Of a DNA stretch of 64,000 nt, positions 51,791 through 62,296 are shown piece by piece. The stretch's first letter is position 1, and each line of letters opens with the position of its first letter. The DNA lies in assembly GCF_016863435.1 (NCBI RefSeq), contig NZ_BOOW01000030.1:186001-250000 (forward strand), given 5' to 3'. The notes under the pieces were generated by a model. It searched no databases. It was given only the letters and a program-made list of their open reading frames with translations, and was not told the origin of the DNA. A program made the translations under genes and the position numbers. The stretch comes from Sinosporangium siamense (GTDB taxonomy: Bacteria; Actinomycetota; Actinomycetes; Streptosporangiales; Streptosporangiaceae).

Positions 51791-54415
51791 TCAGGACCGG
51801 GCCCGCACACTGACAGCGGCCACGCCGAACAGCACAACATCCTTCCGCGTGGAGAGCGTCACAACCGGCTTCTTCCCAAACGCTGCCCGGAACCCATCCA
51901 CATCCACACCAAACGTCAACCGAGTCCCCATCGCCCCGAAGGCCGACCCGTCGAAGGCGTTCCCGGCCCGCCGCTCGCCCCCCTCTGGACGGAGTACGGC
52001 ACCGCCCGCTTTCACCCGGTCCCCCGCGAGTCCGGCGTCGCCCTCCCACATCACGAGGTCCAGCCGTGCCCGCGCCGCCGTCGGCGAGAGCCCGTCCACC
52101 GGCAGGTCCAGGTCAACGCCCGGCCGCACCACCCGCGCGGTGTCCAGTACGGCCACCTGGTTGTACGGCTCTCGCGGATCGGTGGCGATCACCACCAGGC
52201 TCCACCCCGCGTAGCGCGCCACCCCGCGCCGCACCTTCGCGTTCGCGGCCCACCACAGGTCGTCGTGGTCCGCCTTGGGCCTACCTCCCACCCGGTCACC
52301 CTTGTTCGGTTTGTCGGCGGACTTCAGCCGCCTTGCCTTTCGCACCCGGCCGTCGGACACGGTCTCGGCCCGCCGGGCTTCCGCCGTACCGGATCTCTCC
52401 GCGACGAGGCGAGTGACGTCGGCGAACGCCTGGTAGGCGGGACCCGACGGCAGGTCGCGCACAGCGACGTCGTTGGCCCGCAGGCGCGTATAGCGTTTGT
52501 GTCCCGGTGGGCGGAACCCGATCGAGGGAGTGGGGCCGGGTTTGGCGGACGCCGACCAGTAGAGCCCCGCCCACACCACTCGCCCGCCTTCGGGAATGGT
52601 GAGCCGTGCCGCGCTGGAATTGGTCGTGGTGGGGTCGTCGTCGAAGTCGACGGGTTTCATGCGCCACAGGTCGTTGTCCCGCTTCTCCCCCTGACGCCAT
52701 CGCATGAGCCGATCGCACCCTTCGTGACGCGGCGGGCAACCCAGCAACGTATTGCCGACCGACCGGGTGACGACCTTTCCGTCCGTGGCGAACCGCGCCG
52801 CCGCCCCCATGGCGCGCACACCCGTCCCGGCGGTGGCGGTGACCTCCTCGGCGCCGCCGGTGACCCGCACGGTGGGCCCGGCGCCTTCGGGGGCGTCCCC
52901 GGCCACCAGCACCCGCAGGAACACGGCGGTGGACCGGCCGGGGCCGAGCGGGCCACGTGCGCACCTGGCGCCCTCGTCCGTGGGGCGGCACGACCAGCCG
53001 TCGACCGTGCCGACGGGTTCCACCACTCCTGCCGCACGGCCTCCGCGCCCGGTAGGGACCAGGCTCACTTTCGGGGGAAGCACGACGATCGCGACAAGCT
53101 GCTTGCTCGGCCCCTCGCCGAGGTTGCGCAGCCGGATGCCGACCATGCCCGGCTCTGACCGCACCAGCGCCCCGAGCGGGGCGATCAGGGCGACGACCCG
53201 CGCCCGGACCGGGCGTTTGGCGGGGGGCCGGATGCGCCTCGCCGGAGCGGGCGGCGCGGCCCGCCGGACCGCCGGAGGACGGGGTTCGGGTTCCGGCTTG
53301 GGCTCGGGCTCCGGCTCCGGCTCCGGCTCCGGCTTGGGCTCCGGCTTGGGCTCCGGCTTGGGCTTGGGTTCGGGCTTCGGCTTGGGCTTGTCGGGCTTCG
53401 GCTGAGGCTCGGCGGGCGGAGGCGGCGGGGCCGGGGCGGCTGCGGGGGGCGGGGTGTGCCGCATCTCCCTCTCGCCCGAGACGAGCATGAGCGCGATGAG
53501 CACGGCGGCGAGCACGGCCGCCGTGACACCTCCCGCCGCATATTGCTGCTGCCTCGGCAACCGCCGCCACCAGCCGGCCACCCCGCCCGCGCCACTCGCA
53601 CCCGCACCCGCACCCACCGCGACGACACCGCCCTTGCCGAGCATGCCGAGGTAGCCCGCGAGCACCGGCCCGACGAACAGCGCGCCGATGACGTCGGCGG
53701 GGATCGCGCTGTTCTCGTCGCTGAGATCGAGGAACACCGTACGGCAGTCGCCGCAGTCGGCCAGGTGCTCGTCGACCAGCCTGGTGTCGCGTTTGGCGAG
53801 GCCGCCCCGGACGTAGGCGCCCATACGTCCGAGCGCGGGGGCGCAGTCTCGCCTGGTGCCCCCGGCGAGGTGCATTTGCAGGTATGCCTGCCGCAGGCCC
53901 TCGCGGGCCCGGTAGGCGAGCGCGGCGACGCCGTTGGCGGACAGGCCGAGCAGGGGGGCGATGTCGGCGGGCCGTTCGCTTTCGACCTCGGTGTGCCACA
54001 ACACGAGCCGCCAGCGCTCCGGCAGCGACAGGAAGGCCCGCGCCACGAGCGACCGCTCAAGCCCGCTGAGCGCGGGGTCCACGAACGGTACCCCGGGATC
54101 GAAGGACTCGATCTCCCCGGTGGTGACCTGGCGGCTCGCGCCGCGCGAGCGGTCGTAGACGGTGTGCCGGACGGCAGTCAGCAGATAGGGGCGGAAGGCC
54201 GACTCGGGCCCTCCCCCGCGTTTGAGCAGGTCCAGAATCCTGGTGAACGCCTCGGCGACGACGTCCTCGACCTCGGTCTCGGTGCGCACGAGTTGCCAGG
54301 CGAGCGCGCGTGCGGAGGCGACGTGGCGCTCGTAGAGCTGCCCATACGCCGTTACGTATCCTGATCGCACTGCTTCGAGTAGATCAGCATCGCTTTGCCG
54401 GGATTCAACACTCAT
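51791..54415 (-). CDS. Membrane-tethered ECF-type sigma factor with large extracellular C-terminus
   Basis: About 874 residues. Residues about 1-175 are an ECF sigma factor: region 2 DLLEAVRSGYVTAYGQLYERH ... VEDVVAEAFTRIL, region 4 LPERWRLVLWHTEVESERPADIAPLLGLSANGVAALAYRAREGLR. An anti-sigma zinc finger follows (DEHLADCGDCRTVF). A membrane helix (AAGGVTAAVLAAVLIALMLVSG) and a Pro-Glu/Pro-Lys repeat lead to about 470 exported residues with an Ig-like part (VGIRLRNLGEGPSKQLVAIVV) and a domain reading VVWAGLYWSASAKPGP, AYQAFADVTRLV, ARYAGWSLVVIATDP. The whole resembles sigma, anti-sigma and sensor in one chain. ATG 54415 follows GAGGT. Release would need cleavage or conformational change. Confidence 0.85.
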   Translation of the reverse strand: MSVESRQSDADLLEAVRSGYVTAYGQLYERHVASARALAWQLVRTETEVEDVVAEAFTRILDLLKRGGGPESAFRPYLLTAVRHTVYDRSRGASRQVTTGEIESFDPGVPFVDPALSGLERSLVARAFLSLPERWRLVLWHTEVESERPADIAPLLGLSANGVAALAYRAREGLRQAYLQMHLAGGTRRDCAPALGRMGAYVRGGLAKRDTRLVDEHLADCGDCRTVFLDLSDENSAIPADVIGALFVGPVLAGYLGMLGKGGVVAVGAGAGASGAGGVAGWWRRLPRQQQYAAGGVTAAVLAAVLIALMLVSGEREMRHTPPPAAAPAPPPPPAEPQPKPDKPKPKPEPKPKPEPKPEPKPEPEPEPEPEPKPEPEPRPPAVRRAAPPAPARRIRPPAKRPVRARVVALIAPLGALVRSEPGMVGIRLRNLGEGPSKQLVAIVVLPPKVSLVPTGRGGRAAGVVEPVGTVDGWSCRPTDEGARCARGPLGPGRSTAVFLRVLVAGDAPEGAGPTVRVTGGAEEVTATAGTGVRAMGAAARFATDGKVVTRSVGNTLLGCPPRHEGCDRLMRWRQGEKRDNDLWRMKPVDFDDDPTTTNSSAARLTIPEGGRVVWAGLYWSASAKPGPTPSIGFRPPGHKRYTRLRANDVAVRDLPSGPAYQAFADVTRLVAERSGTAEARRAETVSDGRVRKARRLKSADKPNKGDRVGGRPKADHDDLWWAANAKVRRGVARYAGWSLVVIATDPREPYNQVAVLDTARVVRPGVDLDLPVDGLSPTAARARLDLVMWEGDAGLAGDRVKAGGAVLRPEGGERRAGNAFDGSAFGAMGTRLTFGVDVDGFRAAFGKKPVVTLSTRKDVVLFGVAAVSVRARS

Positions 54416-54690
54416 AGTGACCTCACGATTACGCGGGGTTGCCCGGCAAATCATTCCGCACCCGACGTCATGAATAAACCGAGGTCACGTCTTTACCGAT
54501 AACAAGCTCGAATCAGAAAGACACACGCGCACATGGACGAGGACATATAGGGCTTCCCCTGCTCCATCGCGACTCTGTGTGACCGAGCCCTGCCCGCTCA
54601 CCGGCCCACGACCGGTCCCGGCGCGATCGGCCCGCCGGGAGACGGGTGTCACCGGCCCACTCGGCTCATCGAGCGGATACGGGCCTCCCC

Positions 54691-54703
54691 TAGGCTGTGC
54701 CAT
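54691..54703 (+). promoter_or_regulatory. -10 element and leaderless start of pyrE
   Basis: TAGGCT (54691-54696) is followed by seven bases and then the ATG of pyrE, so transcription would begin at or next to the start codon. The same TAGGCT-N7-start arrangement occurs before purD. The preceding 275 bases (54416-54690) up to the sigma gene hold nothing else I can name. Confidence 0.5.
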
Positions 54704-55237
54704 ATGAGCGATCGAGAGAACCTCCTGGCCGAGATCAAGTCAAAAGGGGTCGTGCACGGCCGGGTCGTGCTGTCCTCGGGCAAGGAGGCCGACTTCTACG
54801 TCGACCTGCGCAGGGTGACTCTCGACGGGACGGCGGCGCCGCTGGTCGGCAAGGTGATGCTCGACCTCACCGAGGACCTCGGCTACGACGCGGTGGGCGG
54901 CCTCACCCTCGGCGCCGATCCCGTGGCGACCGCGATGTTGCACGCCGCGGCGGCGCGCGGGCGTTCGCTCGACGCGTTCGTGGTGCGCAAGAGCGAGAAG
55001 GCGCACGGGTTGCAGCGCCGTGTCGAAGGGCCCGACGTCAAGGGCCGGCGGGTGCTCGCGGTGGAGGACACCTCGACCACCGGCGGCTCGGTGCTCACGG
55101 CGGTCGAGGCGCTGCGCGAGGCGGGCGCCGAGGTGGTGGGCGTGGCCACGATCGTCGACCGCGGCGCGGGTGAGCGCCTGGCCGAGACGGGCCTGCCGTA
55201 CCGCACCGCCTTCACGGTGTCCGACCTGGGGTTGTGA
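54704..55237 (+). CDS. pyrE: Orotate phosphoribosyltransferase
   Basis: A 177-residue PRTase that makes orotidine-5-phosphate from orotate and PRPP in pyrimidine synthesis. The PRPP-binding signature is VLAVEDTSTTGGSVLTAVEALREAG, with GKEADFYVDLRRVTL and GGLTLGADPVATAMLHAA upstream, and KSEKAHGLQRRVEGPDVKG typical of the short actinobacterial form. It is monocistronic: a leaderless promoter precedes it and a hairpin follows. Confidence 0.92.
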   Translation: MSDRENLLAEIKSKGVVHGRVVLSSGKEADFYVDLRRVTLDGTAAPLVGKVMLDLTEDLGYDAVGGLTLGADPVATAMLHAAAARGRSLDAFVVRKSEKAHGLQRRVEGPDVKGRRVLAVEDTSTTGGSVLTAVEALREAGAEVVGVATIVDRGAGERLAETGLPYRTAFTVSDLGL

Positions 55238-55252
55238 CCCGCGATCACTCGG

Positions 55253-55279
55253 GGCTGTGACGCGAACACCGTCACGGCC
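55253..55279 (+). terminator. Terminator of pyrE
   Basis: GGCTGTGACG and CGTCACGGCC form a ten-bp stem (one G-T pair) around CGAACAC, 15 bases after the pyrE stop, followed by TCGCGCTTTT. Confidence 0.7.
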
Positions 55280-55325
55280 TCGCGCTTTTGCGGCTTCGCC
55301 GTACAGACCAGGCCTTTCCCTGCGA

Positions 55326-55414
55326 GCCGGTCGCGCACCCGGGCGGGGTCAGGATGGGCGTTTCCTGAGGCGTTTCCTTCTTCAGCGCCGGTCGCGCACC
55401 CGGGCGGGGTCAGG
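55326..55414. repeat. 28-bp direct repeat
   Basis: GCCGGTCGCGCACCCGGGCG followed by GGGTCAGG occurs at 55326-55353 and again at 55387-55414, 61 bp apart. The right copy contains the stop codon of the next gene (minus strand), so the left copy is probably a duplicated gene end. Confidence 0.7.
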
Positions 55415-56018
55415 TGTCGCGTCTGACCTGGAAGACCTGGCGCTGGCCGGCTTTGCCGTCCGTGCGGGGCACGCCGTTGACCTCCACGTTGACGCTGCCC
55501 GAGTCGTCGAGCACGACGTCCAGCCGGGGTTCGTAATAGTCGATCTGCTCCCCGTCGTGCATGGTGCGGTTCTGCAGAATGTCCCCGCCCGGCACCCGGA
55601 CCAGGACTTTGCCGCATTCGGCCTGAAGACACTCAAGGCGCAGCGTCGGCGTGCTGGTCGAGGAGGCCGACGTGGCGATGTCCGATATGTCTTCTCCGGC
55701 GGGCCCGTCCGACCAGAAGACCGCACGCGCCCCCAGGCCGACCAGCACAAGTACGGCTAGCGCCCCCAGCGTCACCAGGGACGTGCGTAAGGCGCGTAGC
55801 CGATAAGACCTGTGCCGTCCCACAATTGGGAGGTTATCTGTTGTGGTTTCGACGGACGAGGGTGGGTTCGCGGCAGAGGAACCTCCCGGCCTGGGCCCTC
55901 GGTGCTCAGGAGATGTCCGTCGGAAGGGGTGACGTCCGATCCCGATCGGCCACAGGCCGCCGGAGAGCGCCGACCTGGTGTCCACCGCGATCTCCGATCG
56001 GCCGGCGTCCTGCGCCAC
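55410..56018 (-). CDS. Hypothetical membrane-anchored protein with RodZ-like tail
   Basis: A 202-residue protein: a disordered cytoplasmic N-terminus of about 75 residues, one membrane helix (TSLVTLGALAVLVLVGLGARAVFW) and an outside domain (LRLECLQAECGKVLVRVPGG, DILQNRTMHDGEQIDYYEP, RLDVVLDDSGSVNVEVNGVPR) that resembles the small beta domain of RodZ (DUF4115) without its HTH. The GTG start at 56018 is tentative. Confidence 0.6.
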   Translation of the reverse strand: MAQDAGRSEIAVDTRSALSGGLWPIGIGRHPFRRTSPEHRGPRPGGSSAANPPSSVETTTDNLPIVGRHRSYRLRALRTSLVTLGALAVLVLVGLGARAVFWSDGPAGEDISDIATSASSTSTPTLRLECLQAECGKVLVRVPGGDILQNRTMHDGEQIDYYEPRLDVVLDDSGSVNVEVNGVPRTDGKAGQRQVFQVRRDT

Positions 56019-56181
56019 CGGCGGGGTGGACCGGTCTCCGTGCGCAAAATCACTCTAAGTAATCGCCCCGGAGAGTCGCCAAGATCACGCCCCTGAGGGG
56101 ATGCTCCCTGCACGCGCGAAGACGCGGCGCGGGATACTGGCGAACGGTAAGTCGTATACCGCCGTCTCCAGGGAGATAACG

Positions 56182-57204
<1,023 letters not shown>

Positions 57205-57210
57205 CCGGGC

Positions 57211-57243
57211 ACGGCCATCCCGCGACACACCCGGGGTGGCCGT
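57211..57243 (+). terminator. Terminator of fba
   Basis: ACGGCCA and TGGCCGT are seven-base arms starting 7 bases after the fba stop, with further G-C pairing inside. No strong T-run follows, as is common in high-GC actinobacteria. Confidence 0.6.
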
Positions 57244-57265
57244 TCCGCGCCGATCGGGCGCATCA

Positions 57266-57338
57266 ATGAGCCATTTCCCTCCCGCGGGGTCGCGACGCCC
57301 GTCCGGTCGCGGCCGAGCGGGGGCGGGAGATGGCTCAT
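57266..57338. repeat. Long inverted repeat between fba and DUF3151
   Basis: ATGAGCCAT (57266-57274) pairs with ATGGCTCAT (57330-57338), and CCCTCCCGC inside pairs with GCGGGGGCGGGAG apart from bulges, giving a stem of about 18 bp around a GC-rich loop. It could be a second terminator or a structured RNA. Confidence 0.5.
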
Positions 57339-57428
57339 CGGCGCTCACCTGGGGCCTTTCACAGGCAAGGATGAACGCAAATCGAACCCCTCTGTTATGG
57401 ACCGGGTGCGGACAGGTAGAAAGGTGCC

Positions 57429-57848
57429 ATGGAAACGCACGAGAACCTTCTCGCCGGGCCGCCGCCGACCTACCTGCCGGAGATGCCCGAGGCCAAGGAC
57501 GCACTGGTGTCGAGTGCGAAAGCTTCCGACGCCGCGGCCCGTTTTCCCGCCTATCCGGCGGCCTGGGCCACCCTCGCCGAAGAGGCGTTCGCGTCCGGAC
57601 ATGCGGTGACCTCCTATGCCTTCGCCCGCACCGGTTACCACCGCGGGCTCGATCAACTCCGCCGTGCGGGGTGGAAGGGGCACGGTCCGATTCCCTGGGA
57701 GCACGAGCCCAATCGGGGTTTCCTGCGGAGCCTCGCCGCTTTGGCGCGTGCGGCTCAGACGATCGGGGAAAAGGAGGAGGCCGAGCGTTGCTTCCAGTTC
57801 CTCAAGGACTCAAGCCCGAGCGGCTTCACAGCACTCACGACAACCTGA
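57429..57848 (+). CDS. DUF3151-family protein
   Basis: A 139-residue conserved actinobacterial protein. PAYPAAWATLAEEAFASGHAVTSYAFARTGYHRGLDQLRRAGWKG and VPWEHEPNRGFL-like sequence (here IPWEHEPNRGFLRSLAALARAA) are its hallmarks; the helical repeat pattern recalls TPR folds. Function unknown. It stands between fba and purA, its usual position, which hints at a housekeeping role. Confidence 0.9.
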   Translation: METHENLLAGPPPTYLPEMPEAKDALVSSAKASDAAARFPAYPAAWATLAEEAFASGHAVTSYAFARTGYHRGLDQLRRAGWKGHGPIPWEHEPNRGFLRSLAALARAAQTIGEKEEAERCFQFLKDSSPSGFTALTTT

Positions 57849-57910
57849 CCTTTGACATCACATCCGCCCAGACGGGATGAGGAATGCCGCTTCGAGGGCG
57901 AGTCAGGTAG

Positions 57911-59260
<1,350 letters not shown>

Positions 59261-59274
59261 CCGTCCGAGGCGTA

Positions 59275-59303
59275 CGGCACCGGCCCGCTCAAGGCCGGTG
59301 CCG
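59275..59303 (+). terminator. Terminator of purA
   Basis: CGGCACCGGCC, loop CGCTCAA, GGCCGGTGCCG: a perfect 11-bp stem 14 bases after the purA stop. No T-run follows. Confidence 0.75.
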
Positions 59304-59482
59304 CACCCCGTTGGCGCCTTGTCCACCGCCTGCACGGCCCCGTATTCGCCAGGAAACCGCAGGCCGGCGCCGGTCTCAGGCGGTCCGCCGGTCGGCTGTG
59401 CCGTACTCCGCGGGGAGGTGTGGGATGGCGTCACCTGCGAGCCTGCCGGGGATTCGGACAGAGCGGAGGTAGGGTCCCATGT

Positions 59483-60409
59483 GTGCATGTCGAGATCCAC
59501 GGTCATCGCGGAGCGAGAGGGCTCCGTCCCGAGAACACGTTGCCCGGGCTGACCCACGCGCTTGAGCTGGGGGTGCACGCGCTGGAGTTCGACCTCGCGG
59601 TGAGCGCCGACCGCAGGCTCGTGCTCACGCACGATCTGACGGTGTCCCGGGTGACGAGCGCCGACACGGCCGCCGCCATCCCCGGTGACCCGCTTTTCCC
59701 CTACGTGGGCAAGCCCATCAAGGCGCTCACGCTCGCCCAGCTTCGCACGCTTGATGTGGGGGTGCGACTGCCGAAGCACCCCAACGACCGGTTCGCGCTC
59801 ACTCAGGTGCCGGTGCCCAACACGCGCATGCCCACGCTGGGCGCTGTGCTGGGGCTGGTGGCGGCATATGACGCCGACAACGTGCGGCTGCACGTGGAGC
59901 TCAAGTCCAACCCCGAGCGGCCCGACCTATCGGCCGACCCGCGTGAGTTCACCGAGATGGTGATCACGGAGCTGGCGCGGCACGGCCGTCTGAACGGGGC
60001 GGCGATCCTCAGCTTCGACTGGCGCATCCTCGGCCACGCGCGAGAGCTCGCACCCGACACCGGGCGGATCGCGCTGATCGAGAAGGCGACGATGAGCTCC
60101 CCGTGGCTGGCGGGGCTCGACCTCAGCGACTTCTGCTGTGACATCCCGTCCGCCGCGGTGGCCGCGGGTGCGACGGTGTTGTCGCCCGACCACGTGCTGA
60201 TAGACGCCGAGTTGATGGACGCCGCACGCCGGGCCGCGCTGCCCGTGGTGGCGTGGACCGTTAACGACCGCAAACGAGCGGCGGAGCTGATCGATCTCGG
60301 GGTGAGCGGCGTCGTGACCGATTACCCCGATCGTCTGCGTGCCCTGTGGGCCGATCGCGGCATGCCGCTGCCCTCGCCGATCAACGTCCTCAAGCCTGTG
60401 GTGGCCTGA
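59483..60409 (+). CDS. Glycerophosphodiester phosphodiesterase
   Basis: About 308 residues. It hydrolyses glycerophosphodiesters to glycerol-3-phosphate and an alcohol. GDPD motifs: IHGHRGARGLRPENTLPGL (catalytic His, Arg, Glu), LEFDLAVSADRRLVLTHDLTVSR (Glu, Asp, His), VRLHVELKSNP and the C-terminal VVAWTVNDRKRAAELIDLGVSGVVTDYPD. No signal peptide, so it is cytosolic. The start at GTG 59483 fits the family; AGGTAGGG lies before it. A frame extension to 59420 is not homologous. Confidence 0.88.
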   Translation: MHVEIHGHRGARGLRPENTLPGLTHALELGVHALEFDLAVSADRRLVLTHDLTVSRVTSADTAAAIPGDPLFPYVGKPIKALTLAQLRTLDVGVRLPKHPNDRFALTQVPVPNTRMPTLGAVLGLVAAYDADNVRLHVELKSNPERPDLSADPREFTEMVITELARHGRLNGAAILSFDWRILGHARELAPDTGRIALIEKATMSSPWLAGLDLSDFCCDIPSAAVAAGATVLSPDHVLIDAELMDAARRAALPVVAWTVNDRKRAAELIDLGVSGVVTDYPDRLRALWADRGMPLPSPINVLKPVVA

Positions 60410-60411
60410 CA

Positions 60412-62022
60412 GTGGCCTCCCCACCTCACGGGCCATACCGACCACCCCATCCCCCTCAAAGCGGATTGTCCCCCGGCAACGCCCCGCCCCCGCATCCCCC
60501 CAATCCCACACAAGGTGGGTGGCCACCCACTAATCCCCCGCTCCTGCATCCCCCCAGCCCCACACAAGGCGGCTGGCCACCCACCAATCCCCCGCTCCCG
60601 CACGGCCCGCCGTACCCACATCCCCAAGCACCTCCACCCCCGCCAAAACCACCGGGCCGAGGATTGGCAATCCTCCTGGGCTCTCTCGCAGGCGTCCTGA
60701 TCCTCATCATCGGTGTCGGCGCGGTCGTCCTCCTCAATCAAGAGGGAAGCCGAAGCGAAGCTCCTCCAAGCACAGCCACCCAATCCACGCAGCCTCCCAA
60801 GGCCACACCGGCGAGCATCGAGGCCAAGCTCCTGTTCAGTGAGGTCGCCCCCAGGAATCTACGGGGAATCGACTACGACTCCGTTTCGACCGAGGGCAGC
60901 TGGGCCACCGCCACGCGCTACATATCCGGCGGCAAGAGCGGGGTGACGGGTTACGACGCGGTCACCGGCGAACAGAAGTGGGTCGTGCCCTTCACCGGCG
61001 GCATCTGCAAAGCGTCCGAAGGCATGACCGGCAGCGGCTGGGTGGCCGTGATGTCGAATGACACCTGGCGATGGCAGAGCGCTTGCACGAGGCTGACCGT
61101 CATCGACCTCAAGAGCGGACGCAAAGTGTGGGAGAAGAGGATCTCCAGCGAGGTGGCGGGCCACGGCCTGCTGATGACCGTCGCCGTGACCGACGGTGTC
61201 ATCGCGGTCGGCTGGGAAGACGGATCGATGGGTTTTCAGACCGCCACCGGCGACCGGCTCTGGTCGAAGCCGCCGCCCGGATGTCTCATGGAGGCACACA
61301 CCTCCGGTCCGCGGTTGCTCAGCCTCTCGATCTGCCGCAACGGCAGGTCCCGGGTGCAGGAGCGTGACCTCCGGTCCGGCAAGACGATCCGCACCTATCG
61401 CCTTCCCCCGGGGATTCACAACGCGTGGATCGTCTCCACCGATCCCGTCGTGCTGGGCGTGGCCACCAAGAGCGACCTCCTCGACGCCGACCGACTGGTG
61501 ATCATGGCGGACAACGGTAAGGTCCAGGCGACCATAGACATCGGCAAGAGATATGTGGCCGGCTGCGGGCAGAACGACGGCACCTGCGCGGCCACCGTGG
61601 TCACGAAAGACACTCTTTACATCTCGACCACACAGCCCGACCGGGAGAAACCCAGTGCGATCGTGGCGTTCGACGTCAAGACCGGGAAACGGAAGTGGGC
61701 CTCCAAGACGCCGGTCTCCCCGGGACTCGGCACGATGATCCCGCTCCGGACTGAGGGCGAAGACGGCCTGATCGCATACCTGGAGCCGATGTACAAGCAC
61801 CCCGGCAGAGTCGTGCACATCGCGGCGGACGGCACACAGAAAACACTCCTGATGCTGCCGATGACTTGGGAGGTCCACCAACACGCGTCGGGTCTGTCGG
61901 ACGCCGAGGCCCGAAGTCTGGTGCGCTACGAGCACGGACGGCTCTACCTCCACGACATCGGACCGTTCGACAACTCCCACCCGAAAGACGAACTGGTGAC
62001 AATGGCCTTCGGCCCCCCATAA
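60412..62022 (+). CDS. Membrane-anchored PQQ-like beta-propeller protein
   Basis: About 536 residues. A proline-rich cytoplasmic region has near-copies of the repeat PTQGGWPPTNPPL, then a membrane helix (AILLGSLAGVLILIIGVGAVVLL) and an extracellular PQQ-type beta-propeller (GYDAVTGEQKWVVPF, VIDLKSGRKVWEKRI, FQTATGDRLWSKPP, AFDVKTGKRKWASKT). Such proteins bind other proteins or act in cell-envelope assembly; the ligand is unknown. GTG 60412 begins 2 bases after the phosphodiesterase stop, so the genes are coupled. Confidence 0.8.
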   Translation: MASPPHGPYRPPHPPQSGLSPGNAPPPHPPNPTQGGWPPTNPPLLHPPSPTQGGWPPTNPPLPHGPPYPHPQAPPPPPKPPGRGLAILLGSLAGVLILIIGVGAVVLLNQEGSRSEAPPSTATQSTQPPKATPASIEAKLLFSEVAPRNLRGIDYDSVSTEGSWATATRYISGGKSGVTGYDAVTGEQKWVVPFTGGICKASEGMTGSGWVAVMSNDTWRWQSACTRLTVIDLKSGRKVWEKRISSEVAGHGLLMTVAVTDGVIAVGWEDGSMGFQTATGDRLWSKPPPGCLMEAHTSGPRLLSLSICRNGRSRVQERDLRSGKTIRTYRLPPGIHNAWIVSTDPVVLGVATKSDLLDADRLVIMADNGKVQATIDIGKRYVAGCGQNDGTCAATVVTKDTLYISTTQPDREKPSAIVAFDVKTGKRKWASKTPVSPGLGTMIPLRTEGEDGLIAYLEPMYKHPGRVVHIAADGTQKTLLMLPMTWEVHQHASGLSDAEARSLVRYEHGRLYLHDIGPFDNSHPKDELVTMAFGPP

Positions 62023-62130
62023 GGACCTCTTGGAGCGCAAAAGCGGTAACGCGCATTTCCTGTCCCACCCCCATACGTTGGTGATCGGTACGGCACAGCC
62101 ACGTCGAGCACTCGCAAGAAGTGGACACGA

Positions 62131-62296
62131 ATGTCACAACCGCACCAGGGTCCGAGGGAGCACTCACCCCCACAAGGACCACCCAGCCGACGATCGGCGC
62201 TCATCCTGGGCTCCCTCGCGGGCAAGGGCCTCGCCGGGTGTGTTCAGCTCTGCCGGGGCTTGGCGCCGAGCCAGCCGTTGCGCCGGAAGTGGCGAT
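62131..62296 (+). pseudogene. Truncated paralogue of the propeller protein's N-terminus
   Basis: ATG 62131, with AAGAAGTGG before it, opens MSQPHQGPREHSPPQGPPSR, then RSALILGSLAGKGLAG, a match to the proline-rich start and 'LGSLAG' helix entry of the preceding gene. The helix is then broken and the frame enters the reversed end of corA, stopping at 62294. It looks like a paralogue cut off by the junction with corA. Confidence 0.5.
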
